From assembly GCA_964510375.1 (NCBI GenBank), contig CAZEBR010000001.1:62001-126000 (forward strand): DNA of 64,000 nucleotides, given 5' to 3'. This DNA is from CAYLJV01 sp964510375. Lineage in GTDB: Archaea > Hadarchaeota > Hadarchaeia > Hadarchaeales > JAGGTB01. A program made the translations under genes and the position numbers. Shown piece by piece: positions 1 through 8,306 of this stretch. Position 1 is the stretch's first letter, and every line of letters starts with the position of its first letter. Below the pieces are notes generated by a model that searched no databases, was not told where the DNA came from, and saw nothing but the letters and a program-made list of their open reading frames with translations.

Positions 1-3000
1 AGTTCATCTTCTGCTAAATTTGATTCGATATATCTTATTATTTTCACTTTTACGCCATCATAATCCCAATACTCGTAAATTTTCACATCACCCGAAATCG
101 ATCCAGGACTGTTGCACAGATAAAATGTGCGGCCTATAAGTTCTGAACTCGATCCTAAATTTGAGCTGCCTTCCCCATCCGTGCCATCTCCTTCTTTGAA
201 GTGTGCGATTCTCGTCTCGTCTTTGACAATTTTGAAACTGATCGATTTTCGAGTGCTTTTATAGTCGCTGGTGGGGTTGCCGTCCGTCCACTTTTCCCAC
301 TCTCCCTGTGGGTGTGCGGTGAGTGTGACTTTGTTTCCGAATTTTACCTTGTAATTGTCTCCTGCGGCTTGGTTTATTGTCTCTCCCGTTTTGTGGTTCT
401 GGTACTCTACAGTTCCCGGGCCTTTCTTTCCAAGCTCAAGCTCGTACTCGGCCTGGTAATAGGCGGTGAGGGTTGCTGATTCTCCATTATCGACCGTGAC
501 CGTATCATCGACCTTTAAAAGTTCGTACTTGGTGCCGTTCATCGTGAACTTTTGGGGCGGGTTCAGCGTGTAAGATCCTGTCGGTACTGGGTAGGTTTGC
601 CCGCTTTCACCCGTGAAGGGTTGTTCCCCGTTCACGTTCATGGCGTTAAGGCCGAGAGTTTCGCCGGTTCGATTGTCTTTCGCTAGAATGGTGAGGTCGG
701 CGCTTCCCGGCATGGGTGCTTTGACCTGTCGAGTGTCCAAGATTTCGGTTGTCGTTTCCGGTGATGGTTTGTCGCTTTGAAGGTTCAGGTTGTAGTTTTT
801 GGACTCGCTCCACACTGTACGGGACTGTGGCGGGTTTGAGGGTGTTCCGATGATCTCTACCGTGTGTGTCGATCCGGTCATTTCGGGATTGGGCTGTACC
901 TTCACGGTTTTGGGGTTATAGCACGCGTCGCACACTTGGCGACAGTTTTCTTCGACAGTTTCTGTACACGTGTCGTAGCACGTTTCGCAAACTTGGTGAC
1001 AGTTTTCGACGGTTTTTGTACAGTTATCGTAACACGTGTCGCACTCTTCGTGGTGGCTACAGCCATAAAGAGCGGAATTGCACTGCCGCCCGTCACAGTC
1101 ACACTCCCAAGAATTAGGTCCCCAACTGCAAATGCACACTTCTTCACAGTTACAATCGTGCGGGTTGCACTCGTAAGTGACCGTGGTGTTTTCGCACTCT
1201 TCGTGACAGCACTCGTGAGGGTTACAGTCATAGGTGCGCGTTGTAGTGTCGCACACCTGGTGACAGTTGCAGTCGTTCGGGGTATAGGTGGGTGTGTGTT
1301 CGATCTCCACCTGCATGCTTCCTTCCGAAACTTCCGAGAGATCGACCGTCCCGCTGTAATTGTTCTTGGAGACGACATCGACGGTGACGCTTTCCGAATT
1401 CCAGGGACCCGCCTCGTATTCTTGTTCGTATTTTTTCCGCCTGACGAGGTTTTCTACCCTGCGCTTTATCACGCTCAAAGTTCCCGACTTTTCGATCACT
1501 GTAGCGTATTCGCCTCCATTGTTTTGGGCGAACTGTTCGGCTTCAGATTTGTCCAGGAAGGCTTCCGTCCGGAACCACGGGTCGAGAGAATCATATTCGA
1601 GGGTTCCCGAACCGTTCTCGGAGGATACGTGGAAAGTGACATTTTGAACTTCTTCGTGTTCTCTGGCGCTCTGATACTCGGAATAAGTGCCCGTTTTGGT
1701 GGTGGCTTCATCCCATTCTAACGCCCAGTCTCCAGTGCTTAAAACTTGGCGATTGTCGGTTATTTGCCCGGCGTTGCCAGCTTCGGATTTTTTATCGAAC
1801 CATTCGGAGTGGTGTGTGCCTTCTTCCCATTCTACTCTGTAATCGTATCCTCCTTCCCAGTGGCCACCGGACACCCACTCGTACTTGTAATCGTAGGTCC
1901 AGTTATTGCATTCGTCTTTTTCAGTTTTCACGAGATTTCCACTTACGACGCTGCTACTGTAACTGTCCTGCCACCAGGTATCGGTGCAAGTGTCATAACA
2001 GGTTTCATAGCAGGTGTCGTAACAGGTATCATAGCAAGTCTCGCACTTTTCGTGACAGTTACATTCGTAGGATGAATAACAAGTGTCGTAGCAAGTATCG
2101 CAAACTTCGCCACAGTTACATGAGTAAGTAGAGCTGCACGTGTCGTAGCAGGTATCGCACTCTTCGTGACACTCTTCCTCCTGCCAACAAGTCGTGTATG
2201 CGCATTTGGTTACGGTTTCACAAACCTCGTGACAGTTACAATCGTGCGGATTACAGTCGTAATAGGTAGTACACGTGTCGCACTCGGAGTGACAGTTACA
2301 GTCGTGGGGATTGCAAGGGTATGATCGAGTGCACGTGTCGCACACTTCGTGACAGTTGCAGTCATGCGGGTTGCAATCGTGAGGGTTACAATTGTAAGGA
2401 TTACAATCGTGTGGATTGCACTGGTAGGATTCTTCGAATTTGTACTTGTAGTCCCATTCTGTGCACTCGTCTTTTCTAGTATTGACGAGCGTAAGGTCCG
2501 AATAAGGATTGTCCGAGTCTAATTTCTCGTCAAACCATTCTGTTTCTTTTTCCAGAATGTAATCGTGCCTTGAGTTCCAGAAACGCTCTATAGTAACATT
2601 TCTAACGCCAGATTGACTTTGCAATGAGTTTTTCTTGTCCTCAGCAGCAGATTGCGTATCAAGCTCGGTCGAGTGATCACTCCAGGTGGCCCACTCGGCC
2701 TTGTACTCGATCTCGGGTCTTGAAACGATCTCGCCGTCAAGATCATTATTTGTGGCGTAATTACTTGCAGCGTAGTAGGTGTCGTGTCTTTTACTCTTAT
2801 GCTCGACTTCCTCCCACTCTACCGTGGTCCTGTCCAGAACGTTTTGAGCATAATACTCGGCAAGGTAATAAGTCGCTGTATCCTCCTCAATCTCCCACCC
2901 GTCAGTTTCTTGGGCGGCGTTCTGAAATTTGTTAGTCCATTCGAAATCTTCAAAATCTAAGATGACCTCGTAATTTTCCCAAACTACTCTGTCCTCTATC

Positions 3001-3542
3001 CATTTAGTGCTGACAAGCTCTTCCCCTCCTAAAGTATAGTTTCGAGAGATCGAATCAGTAGTTTCTGAAAGTTCTATATCGAAAGGGTCGTAGGTTAGCG
3101 GTATCGAAAAACTGACCTTTCCACCCTTACCCACAGTTTTGGTTTTCGATTTTTCTCCAAACCCTCTCCATCCCCCATCTAGAGGACCGTCTGCCTTTTC
3201 GTTCCTGTTTTTATCACCCGCAATCACCGTCACCGAGTGTAATCCCCCGCTCAGATTGTCAATCTCTATACTAAAATGACCGCTATCGTCTGCAAAGACG
3301 TCATCCCGAACTCTCGTCTCCGAGTTTACCACTATGGTCACGGGGGCATTGCTTTCCGTATGCCCTTCTATTAAAGTGATATCGTCCTTGTCTATAGTAA
3401 TCTCGTAGGCTCCATAATCTCTGGTGGCTTTGTCGTTATTTTCTGGAGCATGTACGTTGATTGGAAGGGAAGAAAGCAAAAGAAAAGCCAAAGAAATAGT
3501 CACTAATACTTTCTTTAAAATTTTAAAATCCCTTTTTCTCAA
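1..3542 (-). CDS. Giant secreted Cys/His-rich repeat protein (C-terminus cut by window edge)
   Basis: The frame is open with no stop for 1180 codons from a TTG at 3542 to the window edge, so the protein is longer. Residues 1-32 form a classic signal peptide: basic start (RKRDFKILKK), hydrophobic core, and a cleavage site after VHA. Residues 33-150 look like an Ig-type beta domain. Degenerate Trp/Tyr-rich repeats of about 35-40 residues fill about 150-360 and 520-757. Two Cys modules follow: residues 360-519 (37 Cys, with CNPHD, CNCHEVCDTC and CYDTC units) and 758-874 (26 Cys). The C-terminal part (about 1030-1115) resembles an InlB-type B-repeat. Both TGC and TGT codons are used. No CxxCH haem motif is seen. 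I do not recognise the family; an extracellular metal-binding or heavily disulfide-bonded surface protein is inferred. Confidence 0.85.
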   Translation of the reverse strand, partial: MRKRDFKILKKVLVTISLAFLLLSSLPINVHAPENNDKATRDYGAYEITIDKDDITLIEGHTESNAPVTIVVNSETRVRDDVFADDSGHFSIEIDNLSGGLHSVTVIAGDKNRNEKADGPLDGGWRGFGEKSKTKTVGKGGKVSFSIPLTYDPFDIELSETTDSISRNYTLGGEELVSTKWIEDRVVWENYEVILDFEDFEWTNKFQNAAQETDGWEIEEDTATYYLAEYYAQNVLDRTTVEWEEVEHKSKRHDTYYAASNYATNNDLDGEIVSRPEIEYKAEWATWSDHSTELDTQSAAEDKKNSLQSQSGVRNVTIERFWNSRHDYILEKETEWFDEKLDSDNPYSDLTLVNTRKDECTEWDYKYKFEESYQCNPHDCNPYNCNPHDCNPHDCNCHEVCDTCTRSYPCNPHDCNCHSECDTCTTYYDCNPHDCNCHEVCETVTKCAYTTCWQEEECHEECDTCYDTCSSTYSCNCGEVCDTCYDTCYSSYECNCHEKCETCYDTCYDTCYETCYDTCTDTWWQDSYSSSVVSGNLVKTEKDECNNWTYDYKYEWVSGGHWEGGYDYRVEWEEGTHHSEWFDKKSEAGNAGQITDNRQVLSTGDWALEWDEATTKTGTYSEYQSAREHEEVQNVTFHVSSENGSGTLEYDSLDPWFRTEAFLDKSEAEQFAQNNGGEYATVIEKSGTLSVIKRRVENLVRRKKYEQEYEAGPWNSESVTVDVVSKNNYSGTVDLSEVSEGSMQVEIEHTPTYTPNDCNCHQVCDTTTRTYDCNPHECCHEECENTTVTYECNPHDCNCEEVCICSWGPNSWECDCDGRQCNSALYGCSHHEECDTCYDNCTKTVENCHQVCETCYDTCTETVEENCRQVCDACYNPKTVKVQPNPEMTGSTHTVEIIGTPSNPPQSRTVWSESKNYNLNLQSDKPSPETTTEILDTRQVKAPMPGSADLTILAKDNRTGETLGLNAMNVNGEQPFTGESGQTYPVPTGSYTLNPPQKFTMNGTKYELLKVDDTVTVDNGESATLTAYYQAEYELELGKKGPGTVEYQNHKTGETINQAAGDNYKVKFGNKVTLTAHPQGEWEKWTDGNPTSDYKSTRKSISFKIVKDETRIAHFKEGDGTDGEGSSNLGSSSELIGRTFYLCNSPGSISGDVKIYEYWDYDGVKVKIIRYIESNLAEDE

Positions 3543-3571
3543 ATAAAACCCAAAATATTGATTTTACGAAT

Positions 3572-3583
3572 AATTATAAAATT
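3572..3583 (-). promoter_or_regulatory. Candidate TATA box for the Cys-rich protein gene
   Basis: An AT-rich element (TTATAATT-like on the minus strand) lies about 30-40 bases upstream of the TTG start at 3542. This spacing fits an archaeal TATA box feeding a very short leader. The stop TAA just upstream in the same frame (about 3564-3566) limits how far the coding region could extend and supports the TTG start. Confidence 0.4.
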
Positions 3584-3624
3584 ATTCCTTCTTTGTCAGG
3601 GATATATTCTATAAATTGCTTTTT

Positions 3625-4368
3625 TTATAAATCAGAATCCCCGTCCGTTTCCGGGATAGGTTCGGCAATTAACAAGACACATTTTTCGCATATATTTCGA
3701 ATGGTCTCCTTTTCCAGTATGTTTTGTTCGAAATATTCGTGTATATCTGGCAATATGTTCCAAGTAAAGTAATGGAACTTGATCGTGTCCGAATTCTTTT
3801 TATCTTCGCTGTATTCTGTTACCGATTTCACTGTGTTTTCTATCGAACTTTTGCAACAGTTTCGGACATCATCCGTGGAATCGGAGAATGATGCTCCGTT
3901 TTTCAGACAGTCTTGAAACTTTTTACCCGTTCTATAGATTAGTTCTCTGTAAAGCTCCAAGATGTCCCGGATGGTCAGCCAGCTCGAGCGAGCTTCAATA
4001 CTTTCGATTTTATTGATGCCTATCCCCTCCGATATTCTGTTTATTAGTTTGTCGTTTAATATCAAAATCGGCAGTTTCAAGTGTGCGCTCAGCATTAGTC
4101 CGCGGAGGTCCGTTAGTGCCACGTTGTGTTCGACTCTGAACATTATCTGTCTGCTTAATTCGTCGTAAATGTCGGGCAAATGGGCGGGGTAAACGTCCCC
4201 TTTTCTGACGAGCTTACTGATGAGGCTGTGCTTTACGGATTCCTTTCTAACCTCGATAAGCTTGGATCTCGATAGCCAAGAATACGTGGAGCTGGGTATG
4301 TAAAGGCCGGAATTTGGAAATAGCTTTTTGGCTTTTTCGAGCGATGTCCTGTCGGTCAAGGCACTCAC
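3625..4368 (-). CDS. Putative PIN-like domain protein
   Basis: This is a 247-residue protein with no signal peptide or membrane segment. Two stretches recall PIN ribonucleases: a TDLRGLMLSAHLKL segment followed by ILILNDKL, which resembles the central acidic helix and the T-x-D strand. The annotated GTG start is odd. The frame stays open upstream to 4437 and encodes TVCDVSALTD, very like the first PIN strand with its catalytic Asp, yet no ATG, GTG or TTG lies there. A non-standard start or a sequence error is possible. The rest of the protein (helical, with a Cys pair near the middle) is unfamiliar. It lies upstream of the Cys-rich protein gene on the same strand with 82 bases between. The nuclease assignment is tentative. 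Confidence 0.4.
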   Translation of the reverse strand: MSALTDRTSLEKAKKLFPNSGLYIPSSTYSWLSRSKLIEVRKESVKHSLISKLVRKGDVYPAHLPDIYDELSRQIMFRVEHNVALTDLRGLMLSAHLKLPILILNDKLINRISEGIGINKIESIEARSSWLTIRDILELYRELIYRTGKKFQDCLKNGASFSDSTDDVRNCCKSSIENTVKSVTEYSEDKKNSDTIKFHYFTWNILPDIHEYFEQNILEKETIRNICEKCVLLIAEPIPETDGDSDL

Positions 4369-4458
4369 GTCACAGACGGTCCCGAAATCCTGTATCGTCA
4401 GTTTTAATCCCGTTTCCGTTTTCCGGCAAGATGGTTTTTAAGCTCGAAACAATCCGCA

Positions 4459-4470
4459 TTTTTTAAAAGA
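4459..4470. promoter_or_regulatory. Shared TATA-like element between divergent genes
   Basis: The sequence TTTTTTAAAAGA lies about 31 bases before the ATG at 4496 on the plus strand and about 95 bases before the GTG at 4368 on the minus strand. Being nearly palindromic, it could serve both directions. The plus-strand spacing fits a leaderless or near-leaderless transcript. Confidence 0.4.
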
Positions 4471-4495
4471 TATTTCCCCAATTTCCCTTTTGAGC

Positions 4496-4852
4496 ATGTC
4501 ACGAAAAATCAAGATCGAGACGGACGATTTCGAGGTCGTGGCGACATTACTCGAAGAAGAACGTCCCGAAACCTGCGATGCCGTCTGGGATGCCCTGCCG
4601 TTTGAGGGTAAAGCCTCTCAGTACAAGGAAGAAATCTACTTTGACATACCCATGGACATGGGTCCGGAGGACGCTACCCCCCAGACGGAGAGGGGCGACG
4701 TTTCCTACTGGCCCGAGGGCCCGGCCTTCTGCGTCTTCTACGGCGATTCACAGCCGGTCAGCCCCGTCAACACCTTCGCCGAGATAGAGGGAGGATTGGA
4801 GAAATTTCGCGAAGTCCAGAGCGGCGATGTGGTGAGGGTAAGCAGAGCGTGA
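4496..4852 (+). CDS. Cyclophilin-like fold protein
   Basis: This is a protein of about 118 residues. It starts MSRKIKIETDDFEVVATLLEE and contains GDVSYWPEGPAFCVFYG, the pattern of the small cyclophilin-like beta-barrel family found in many archaea and bacteria (Pfam Cyclophil_like). A TTG two codons upstream (4490) is possible, but ATG at 4496 fits the TATA spacing better. Members of this family have no proven prolyl isomerase activity, so the role is unknown. Cytosolic and acidic; no transmembrane segment. Confidence 0.7.
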   Translation: MSRKIKIETDDFEVVATLLEEERPETCDAVWDALPFEGKASQYKEEIYFDIPMDMGPEDATPQTERGDVSYWPEGPAFCVFYGDSQPVSPVNTFAEIEGGLEKFREVQSGDVVRVSRA

Positions 4853-4992
4853 TGCGTTGTCCTATCGCTGTCTCTCCGAAAAAATCTCCAAATAGGGCCG
4901 TTATAATCGATTAGGTGTATAATTCTTCCACGATTTCTCCGATTCGGCAAACATAAATTGGTGAAGCCGAGAAATAAATAAAAGGTGCATTT

Positions 4993-5415
4993 ATGTCGGG
5001 TGACTCGGACGAGCTGGACGAGCTTCTCGAGGATGAAGATATCGAAGTGGACAGGGATAGCATAAGCGACATCAGCGACACCATTCAGTACGTAGAGGAG
5101 GAGCTGGAGAGGGTATCGGACCTTCAGATGACCTATACCGGGAACCTTCTTAAGATCGGTCTTCTCGCCTGGATTTTCGGTTTCTCCGTGTTTGTCTGGG
5201 AGCTCTTGATACTGGGCGGACCGGGCTTCGAGTTCATCGATCCCACCATTTCTATCCCTCTCCTGGTGGCAACGGGTGCCGCACCGGTCGTGATCATGAT
5301 TTTCCTGATCCAGAGCAACCGGAAGAGGCTGAGCAGATTGCGTAGGATTCGGAAGAAACTCCAGTCCGAGTACCACTCGACCGTCATGGACAAGGTGGAG
5401 AGAGAGGTAGCGTGA
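4993..5415 (+). CDS. Small membrane protein with two transmembrane segments
   Basis: This is a 140-residue protein. The first 45 residues are strongly acidic (DELDELLEDEDIEVDRD). Two hydrophobic segments follow, near residues 55-75 and 85-105, and then a basic tail (NRKRLSRLRRIRKKL). The positive-inside rule puts the basic tail in the cytoplasm, with the acidic N-terminus there too if there are two spans. A ribosome-binding site (AAAGGTG) precedes the ATG at 4993 by about 5 bases. I recognise no family. Confidence 0.65.
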   Translation: MSGDSDELDELLEDEDIEVDRDSISDISDTIQYVEEELERVSDLQMTYTGNLLKIGLLAWIFGFSVFVWELLILGGPGFEFIDPTISIPLLVATGAAPVVIMIFLIQSNRKRLSRLRRIRKKLQSEYHSTVMDKVEREVA

Positions 5416-5969
5416 AGTCGCTCGATTTTCTGTATCGGTCATTTTGAAGCTATCTGAGGTATTCTAAACATTGATATCTCTCGTTCGGTTCATTTTCCGG
5501 GAGAGTTGTAGTCAGCAATTATTTCAAGCAAACATATTGACAAACCTTATGGGACAAATGGGAACTAAATAAATAATTTTTACTTCAAAAAAGAATTTTT
5601 AGTCTATATCGTCCTATTTTAATGTCATATATTGGTTTTTTTGATATATATTGAGATAAAAAACTATATATTTTCTTTTTTGGTTCATTCTTTCTTTTTC
5701 ATGCGAAGCTTTAACACACTTTGTCTTGTTTAGATACTGGAAGCAAGAGGTCTATTTTCAAATATTTCTGAGGGGGAACGCCTTTTGGTAGATGTCTGAT
5801 TTCGAATTAGCGTTGAATCGGGCCTAGAAGAAAATGAAAATTGACTTTTAGTTTCTGGGAGCGAAGAATGATTATGAAAATTTGTGGTCATATCGAAATT
5901 GGATTTAACATTCCCCCCGTGATATCGGGTTACCAGAGCCGAGGTACTGATTGTGGTGAGGTGATTTAA
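5416..5969 (+). other. AT-rich intergenic spacer of about 550 bases
   Basis: No convincing gene. The stretch is clearly more AT-rich than its flanks, with runs such as TATATATTGAGATAAAAAACTATATATTT (about 5640-5670), which could hold promoter elements. A 33-codon frame (ATG 5868 to TAA 5967-5969) abuts the next gene's ATG exactly, but its last codons overlap that gene's ribosome-binding site (GGTGAGGTG, 5955-5963), so it is probably chance. Confidence 0.5.
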
Positions 5970-6239
5970 ATGGATGGAGGAAACGGTGCGGAACTACTCG
6001 AGCGTTTCATGATTATACTGTCGGATCGAGATTGGCACACGATAGAGGATATCGCAGACGAGCTTTCCCTGTCCTTAGATAGCCTCAATGAGTTTCTGAT
6101 TGAACTGGAGGATGCGGAGATAGTTCTTGTCGAAGGGGATAAGTATAAGAAAACCAATCTCGTCAAGGGCACGGATTTTGTCGACAGATTTTTAGAACTT
6201 CCGGTCGAGGAAGACTTTCAAGGTATGGATGGTAAGTAA
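5970..6239 (+). CDS. Mini winged-helix protein 1
   Basis: This is an 89-residue protein predicted to be a single winged helix-turn-helix: DWHTIEDIADELSLSLDSLNEFLIELEDAEIVLVEGDKYK gives helix, recognition helix and wing. A strong ribosome-binding site (GAGGTGA) lies just upstream. It is the first of three tandem short proteins with the same layout (see 6278 and 6636). The likely role is DNA binding, perhaps after dimerisation. No ligand domain is present. Confidence 0.65.
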   Translation: MDGGNGAELLERFMIILSDRDWHTIEDIADELSLSLDSLNEFLIELEDAEIVLVEGDKYKKTNLVKGTDFVDRFLELPVEEDFQGMDGK

Positions 6240-6277
6240 ATATTACGGTATCATCGGTTTTAGCAAGGGGAGTTTTA

Positions 6278-6538
6278 ATGACAAAAATAAGGAGCCAGAT
6301 TACAAGAGAGATACTCCAGATCGTCCAAGAGGCCGATGAATGCCATGAGGAAGACATTGATAAAGGGGTTGATCTTGATCGGGATACCCTCCAAGAATAT
6401 GTTTCAATTTTGATTGACGAAGGGTTCTTGAAAGAACATCATAGCAAAGCGAGGTACGAACTTACGGACAAAGGAGAGGCGATGATGAGGGCTTTTGGAA
6501 AATTGGATGATATTACTTCCATTTCTATTGTTCTTTGA
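6278..6538 (+). CDS. Mini winged-helix protein 2
   Basis: This is an 86-residue protein of the form TREILQIVQEAD, then a recognition helix (RDTLQEYVSILIDEGFL) and a wing ending in the typical YELTDKGEAMM. The start ATG is preceded by AGGGGAG at good spacing. It is closely similar in plan to the protein at 6636 and probably arose with it by tandem duplication. It is likely a small transcription regulator; the target is unknown. Confidence 0.7.
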   Translation: MTKIRSQITREILQIVQEADECHEEDIDKGVDLDRDTLQEYVSILIDEGFLKEHHSKARYELTDKGEAMMRAFGKLDDITSISIVL

Positions 6539-6635
6539 ATACTTGTGGTTAATTGCGAACAATTAATACGTAATGAATCCGTAACACATTTGGAATGTTA
6601 ATCAAATAATTAAAATTCTAAGCAAGGTTCGAATA

Positions 6636-6902
6636 ATGACTAGATCTAAAACTGAGATTGTTAAAGATATTCTTGAAACTATAAAGGAGAATGAATCTTG
6701 TAAAAAGACCAGTATAGTTAGACTAGCTAATTTAGATTGGGATATGGCTGAAAGATATCTTAGCACGCTTTTAGAAGAGGGATTCGTGGATAAAAAAACG
6801 GAGGAAGGGTCTAGAGGGAAGGAATCCTATTTTCTGACTGAGAAGGGCGAGAGTCTTTTAAAAACTGTGAAGAAGATGAGTAAAATAAGTTCAATTTTTT
6901 GA
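6636..6902 (+). CDS. Mini winged-helix protein 3
   Basis: This is an 88-residue paralogue of the 6278 protein. It shares the KxEIVKDILETI start, the DMAERYLSTLLEEGFV helix and the YFLTEKGESLL wing, and both end with similar short tails (SKISSIF against DITSISIVL). It is more AT-rich than the core genes on the right. Ribosome binding is weak (AAGGTTCGAATA), so it may have its own promoter in the 97-base gap upstream. Probable DNA-binding regulator. Confidence 0.7.
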   Translation: MTRSKTEIVKDILETIKENESCKKTSIVRLANLDWDMAERYLSTLLEEGFVDKKTEEGSRGKESYFLTEKGESLLKTVKKMSKISSIF

Positions 6903-7121
6903 ACTGTAGTTGTTAATAAATACAGATAATTATCTGAATATGGGAACGAAGAGGAGAAAGGGGGCTAACGGGTGAGCAGGTTTTTCGTCAGGCTGGCTAC
7001 TGTATGGATTTTCGAAGTGAAATTCTGAGGGGAAAGCCTAATTCGACATTGAGTCTATTCTGAAAAGCTCCTTTGGCCAAAATTTTATTGGTTCTGCGAA
7101 AGAGTTAGACCTGCGATTCAA

Positions 7122-7967
7122 ATGGGAAAGCCGAAAAACCTCAAAGAGGCCCTGGAGGGAGAGTTCACGCAGGAGGAGTTGGAAAAAGTAGGGACTTCCT
7201 TCGACGTCGTGGGTGACATCGCCGTAATTAAGCTCCCTGATGAGCTCCTGGAAAGGAAGGGGATCGTGGGTGAGGCGCTGATGGAGGTTCATGGAAACGT
7301 CAAGACCGTTTTGCTCCAGACAGGTCCCGTGGACGGCGAGTTCAGGATCAGGGAGCTGGAAGTGATCGCCGGTGAGGATAGGACCGAAACCGTGCATAAG
7401 GAGTACGGTTGTTCATTCGAGGTTGACTTGGCCGAGGTCTATTTCTCCCCTCGTCTGGCCAACGAGAGGTTTCAGGTAGCCAAGAAGGTGGAGCCCGACG
7501 AGGTGGTTACTAACATGTTCGCAGGAGTTGGCTGCTATTCCATTCTTATGGCGAAACATGCCGATCCCGAAAAGGTCTACTCGATAGACAAGAATCCAAA
7601 GGCCGTCGAATACATGAAACGGAACGTCAGGACCAACAAGGTTAGCGGCACAGTGGTCCCTGTGGAAGGGGACGCCCGCGAAATGATAGAGAAGTACTTT
7701 GAGGACAAGTCCGACCGCGTCCTCATGCCCTTGCCGGAGTTCGGCAGGGATTTTTTCGGTGACGCCCTCAAGGCGCTGAAGCCGGAGGGGGGGATAATTC
7801 ACTTCTACGACTACGGAGAGGACCCCGATCTGTTCGGACCATCGCTGGATTTCGTTAGAGATGAGGCTTCCGGCAAGAGTGTGGAGCTGAGGGACAAGCG
7901 AGTCGTCCGATCTTACGCTCCGAATCTATATCACGTCGTCTTGGACCTTCAGATAGAGCCGAAATGA
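7122..7967 (+). CDS. Trm5/TYW2-family tRNA methyltransferase
   Basis: This is a 281-residue Rossmann-fold methyltransferase of the Trm5/TYW2 family, which modifies G37 next to the tRNA anticodon using S-adenosylmethionine. Visible motifs: YFSPRLANER (the R and E region before motif I), NMFAGVGCYSI (motif I), YSIDKNPKAVEYMKRN, DRVLMPLPEFGRDFF (motif IV region), and the family-ending SYAPNLYHVVLDLQ. The full Trm5 enzyme of methanogens is longer at the N-terminus; this matches the shorter archaeal form. Trm5 (m1G37) is preferred over the wybutosine enzyme Taw2, but the choice is not certain. Confidence 0.8.
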   Translation: MGKPKNLKEALEGEFTQEELEKVGTSFDVVGDIAVIKLPDELLERKGIVGEALMEVHGNVKTVLLQTGPVDGEFRIRELEVIAGEDRTETVHKEYGCSFEVDLAEVYFSPRLANERFQVAKKVEPDEVVTNMFAGVGCYSILMAKHADPEKVYSIDKNPKAVEYMKRNVRTNKVSGTVVPVEGDAREMIEKYFEDKSDRVLMPLPEFGRDFFGDALKALKPEGGIIHFYDYGEDPDLFGPSLDFVRDEASGKSVELRDKRVVRSYAPNLYHVVLDLQIEPK

Positions 7968-8033
7968 CGTCCTATCCCTTATGGTTATACTTTTAAAGTC
8001 AGACGCCTCACAAATTATTGCGGAGGAAAAAGT

Positions 8034-8306
8034 TTGTCGAGGATACTTGCGAGCAGTCTGCGCGATATGAGGATTCTGACCGACAAGGGCTTGAGAGTAG
8101 GCACTATTTTCGACTTGGATGTGGATGAAGAAACTGGTGAGGTCGAAACTCTCGTCGTCAAGCCTGAATCCCAGGATATTGCTCAGAACCTTTCCACTGA
8201 CGAGGATGGAAACGCCCTGGTCCCATTTGATGCCGTAGTGGCCATTCGCGATTATATAGTTATTGCCGAGAAAAATCTGGCTGTTCAGCAATTGAAGGGC
8301 CGCTGA
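8034..8306 (+). CDS. PRC-barrel domain protein
   Basis: This is a 90-residue single-domain PRC barrel: SSLRDMRILTDKGLRVGTI, then DLDVDEETGEVETLVVKP and VPFDAVVAIRDYIVI. Such small archaeal PRC proteins are common; roles in RNA metabolism or cell division have been shown for some. The start is TTG at 8034, set by a strong ribosome-binding site (GGAGG at 8022-8026). It converges on the phosphoesterase gene with no gap. Confidence 0.8.
   Translation: MSRILASSLRDMRILTDKGLRVGTIFDLDVDEETGEVETLVVKPESQDIAQNLSTDEDGNALVPFDAVVAIRDYIVIAEKNLAVQQLKGR

Noticed and set aside
864..1721. A 285-codon plus-strand frame in the left end
   Set aside because: It is antisense to the Cys-rich protein, which has a signal peptide and coherent repeats in its own frame. 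The plus frame reads as repetitive Val/Ala/Thr/Phe text produced by the mirrored repeats.
1980..2430. CRISPR-like or satellite array from the repeated 12-15 base words
   Set aside because: There are no constant repeats with unique spacers; the words are codon-level traces of protein repeats within an open frame.
1..3542. Multihaem cytochrome reading of the Cys/His repeats
   Set aside because: The haem motif C-x-x-C-H does not occur; the repeats are C-x-C-H, C-x-x-C and C-x-x-x-C.
4738..5442. A 234-codon minus-strand frame opposite the cyclophilin-like and membrane-protein genes
   Set aside because: It spans two plausible plus-strand genes with ribosome-binding sites and recognisable traits; its own product shows no domain.
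5868..5969. A 33-codon frame ending exactly at the next start codon
   Set aside because: Its last codons are the ribosome-binding site of the next gene, and its sequence shows no features, so it is probably chance.
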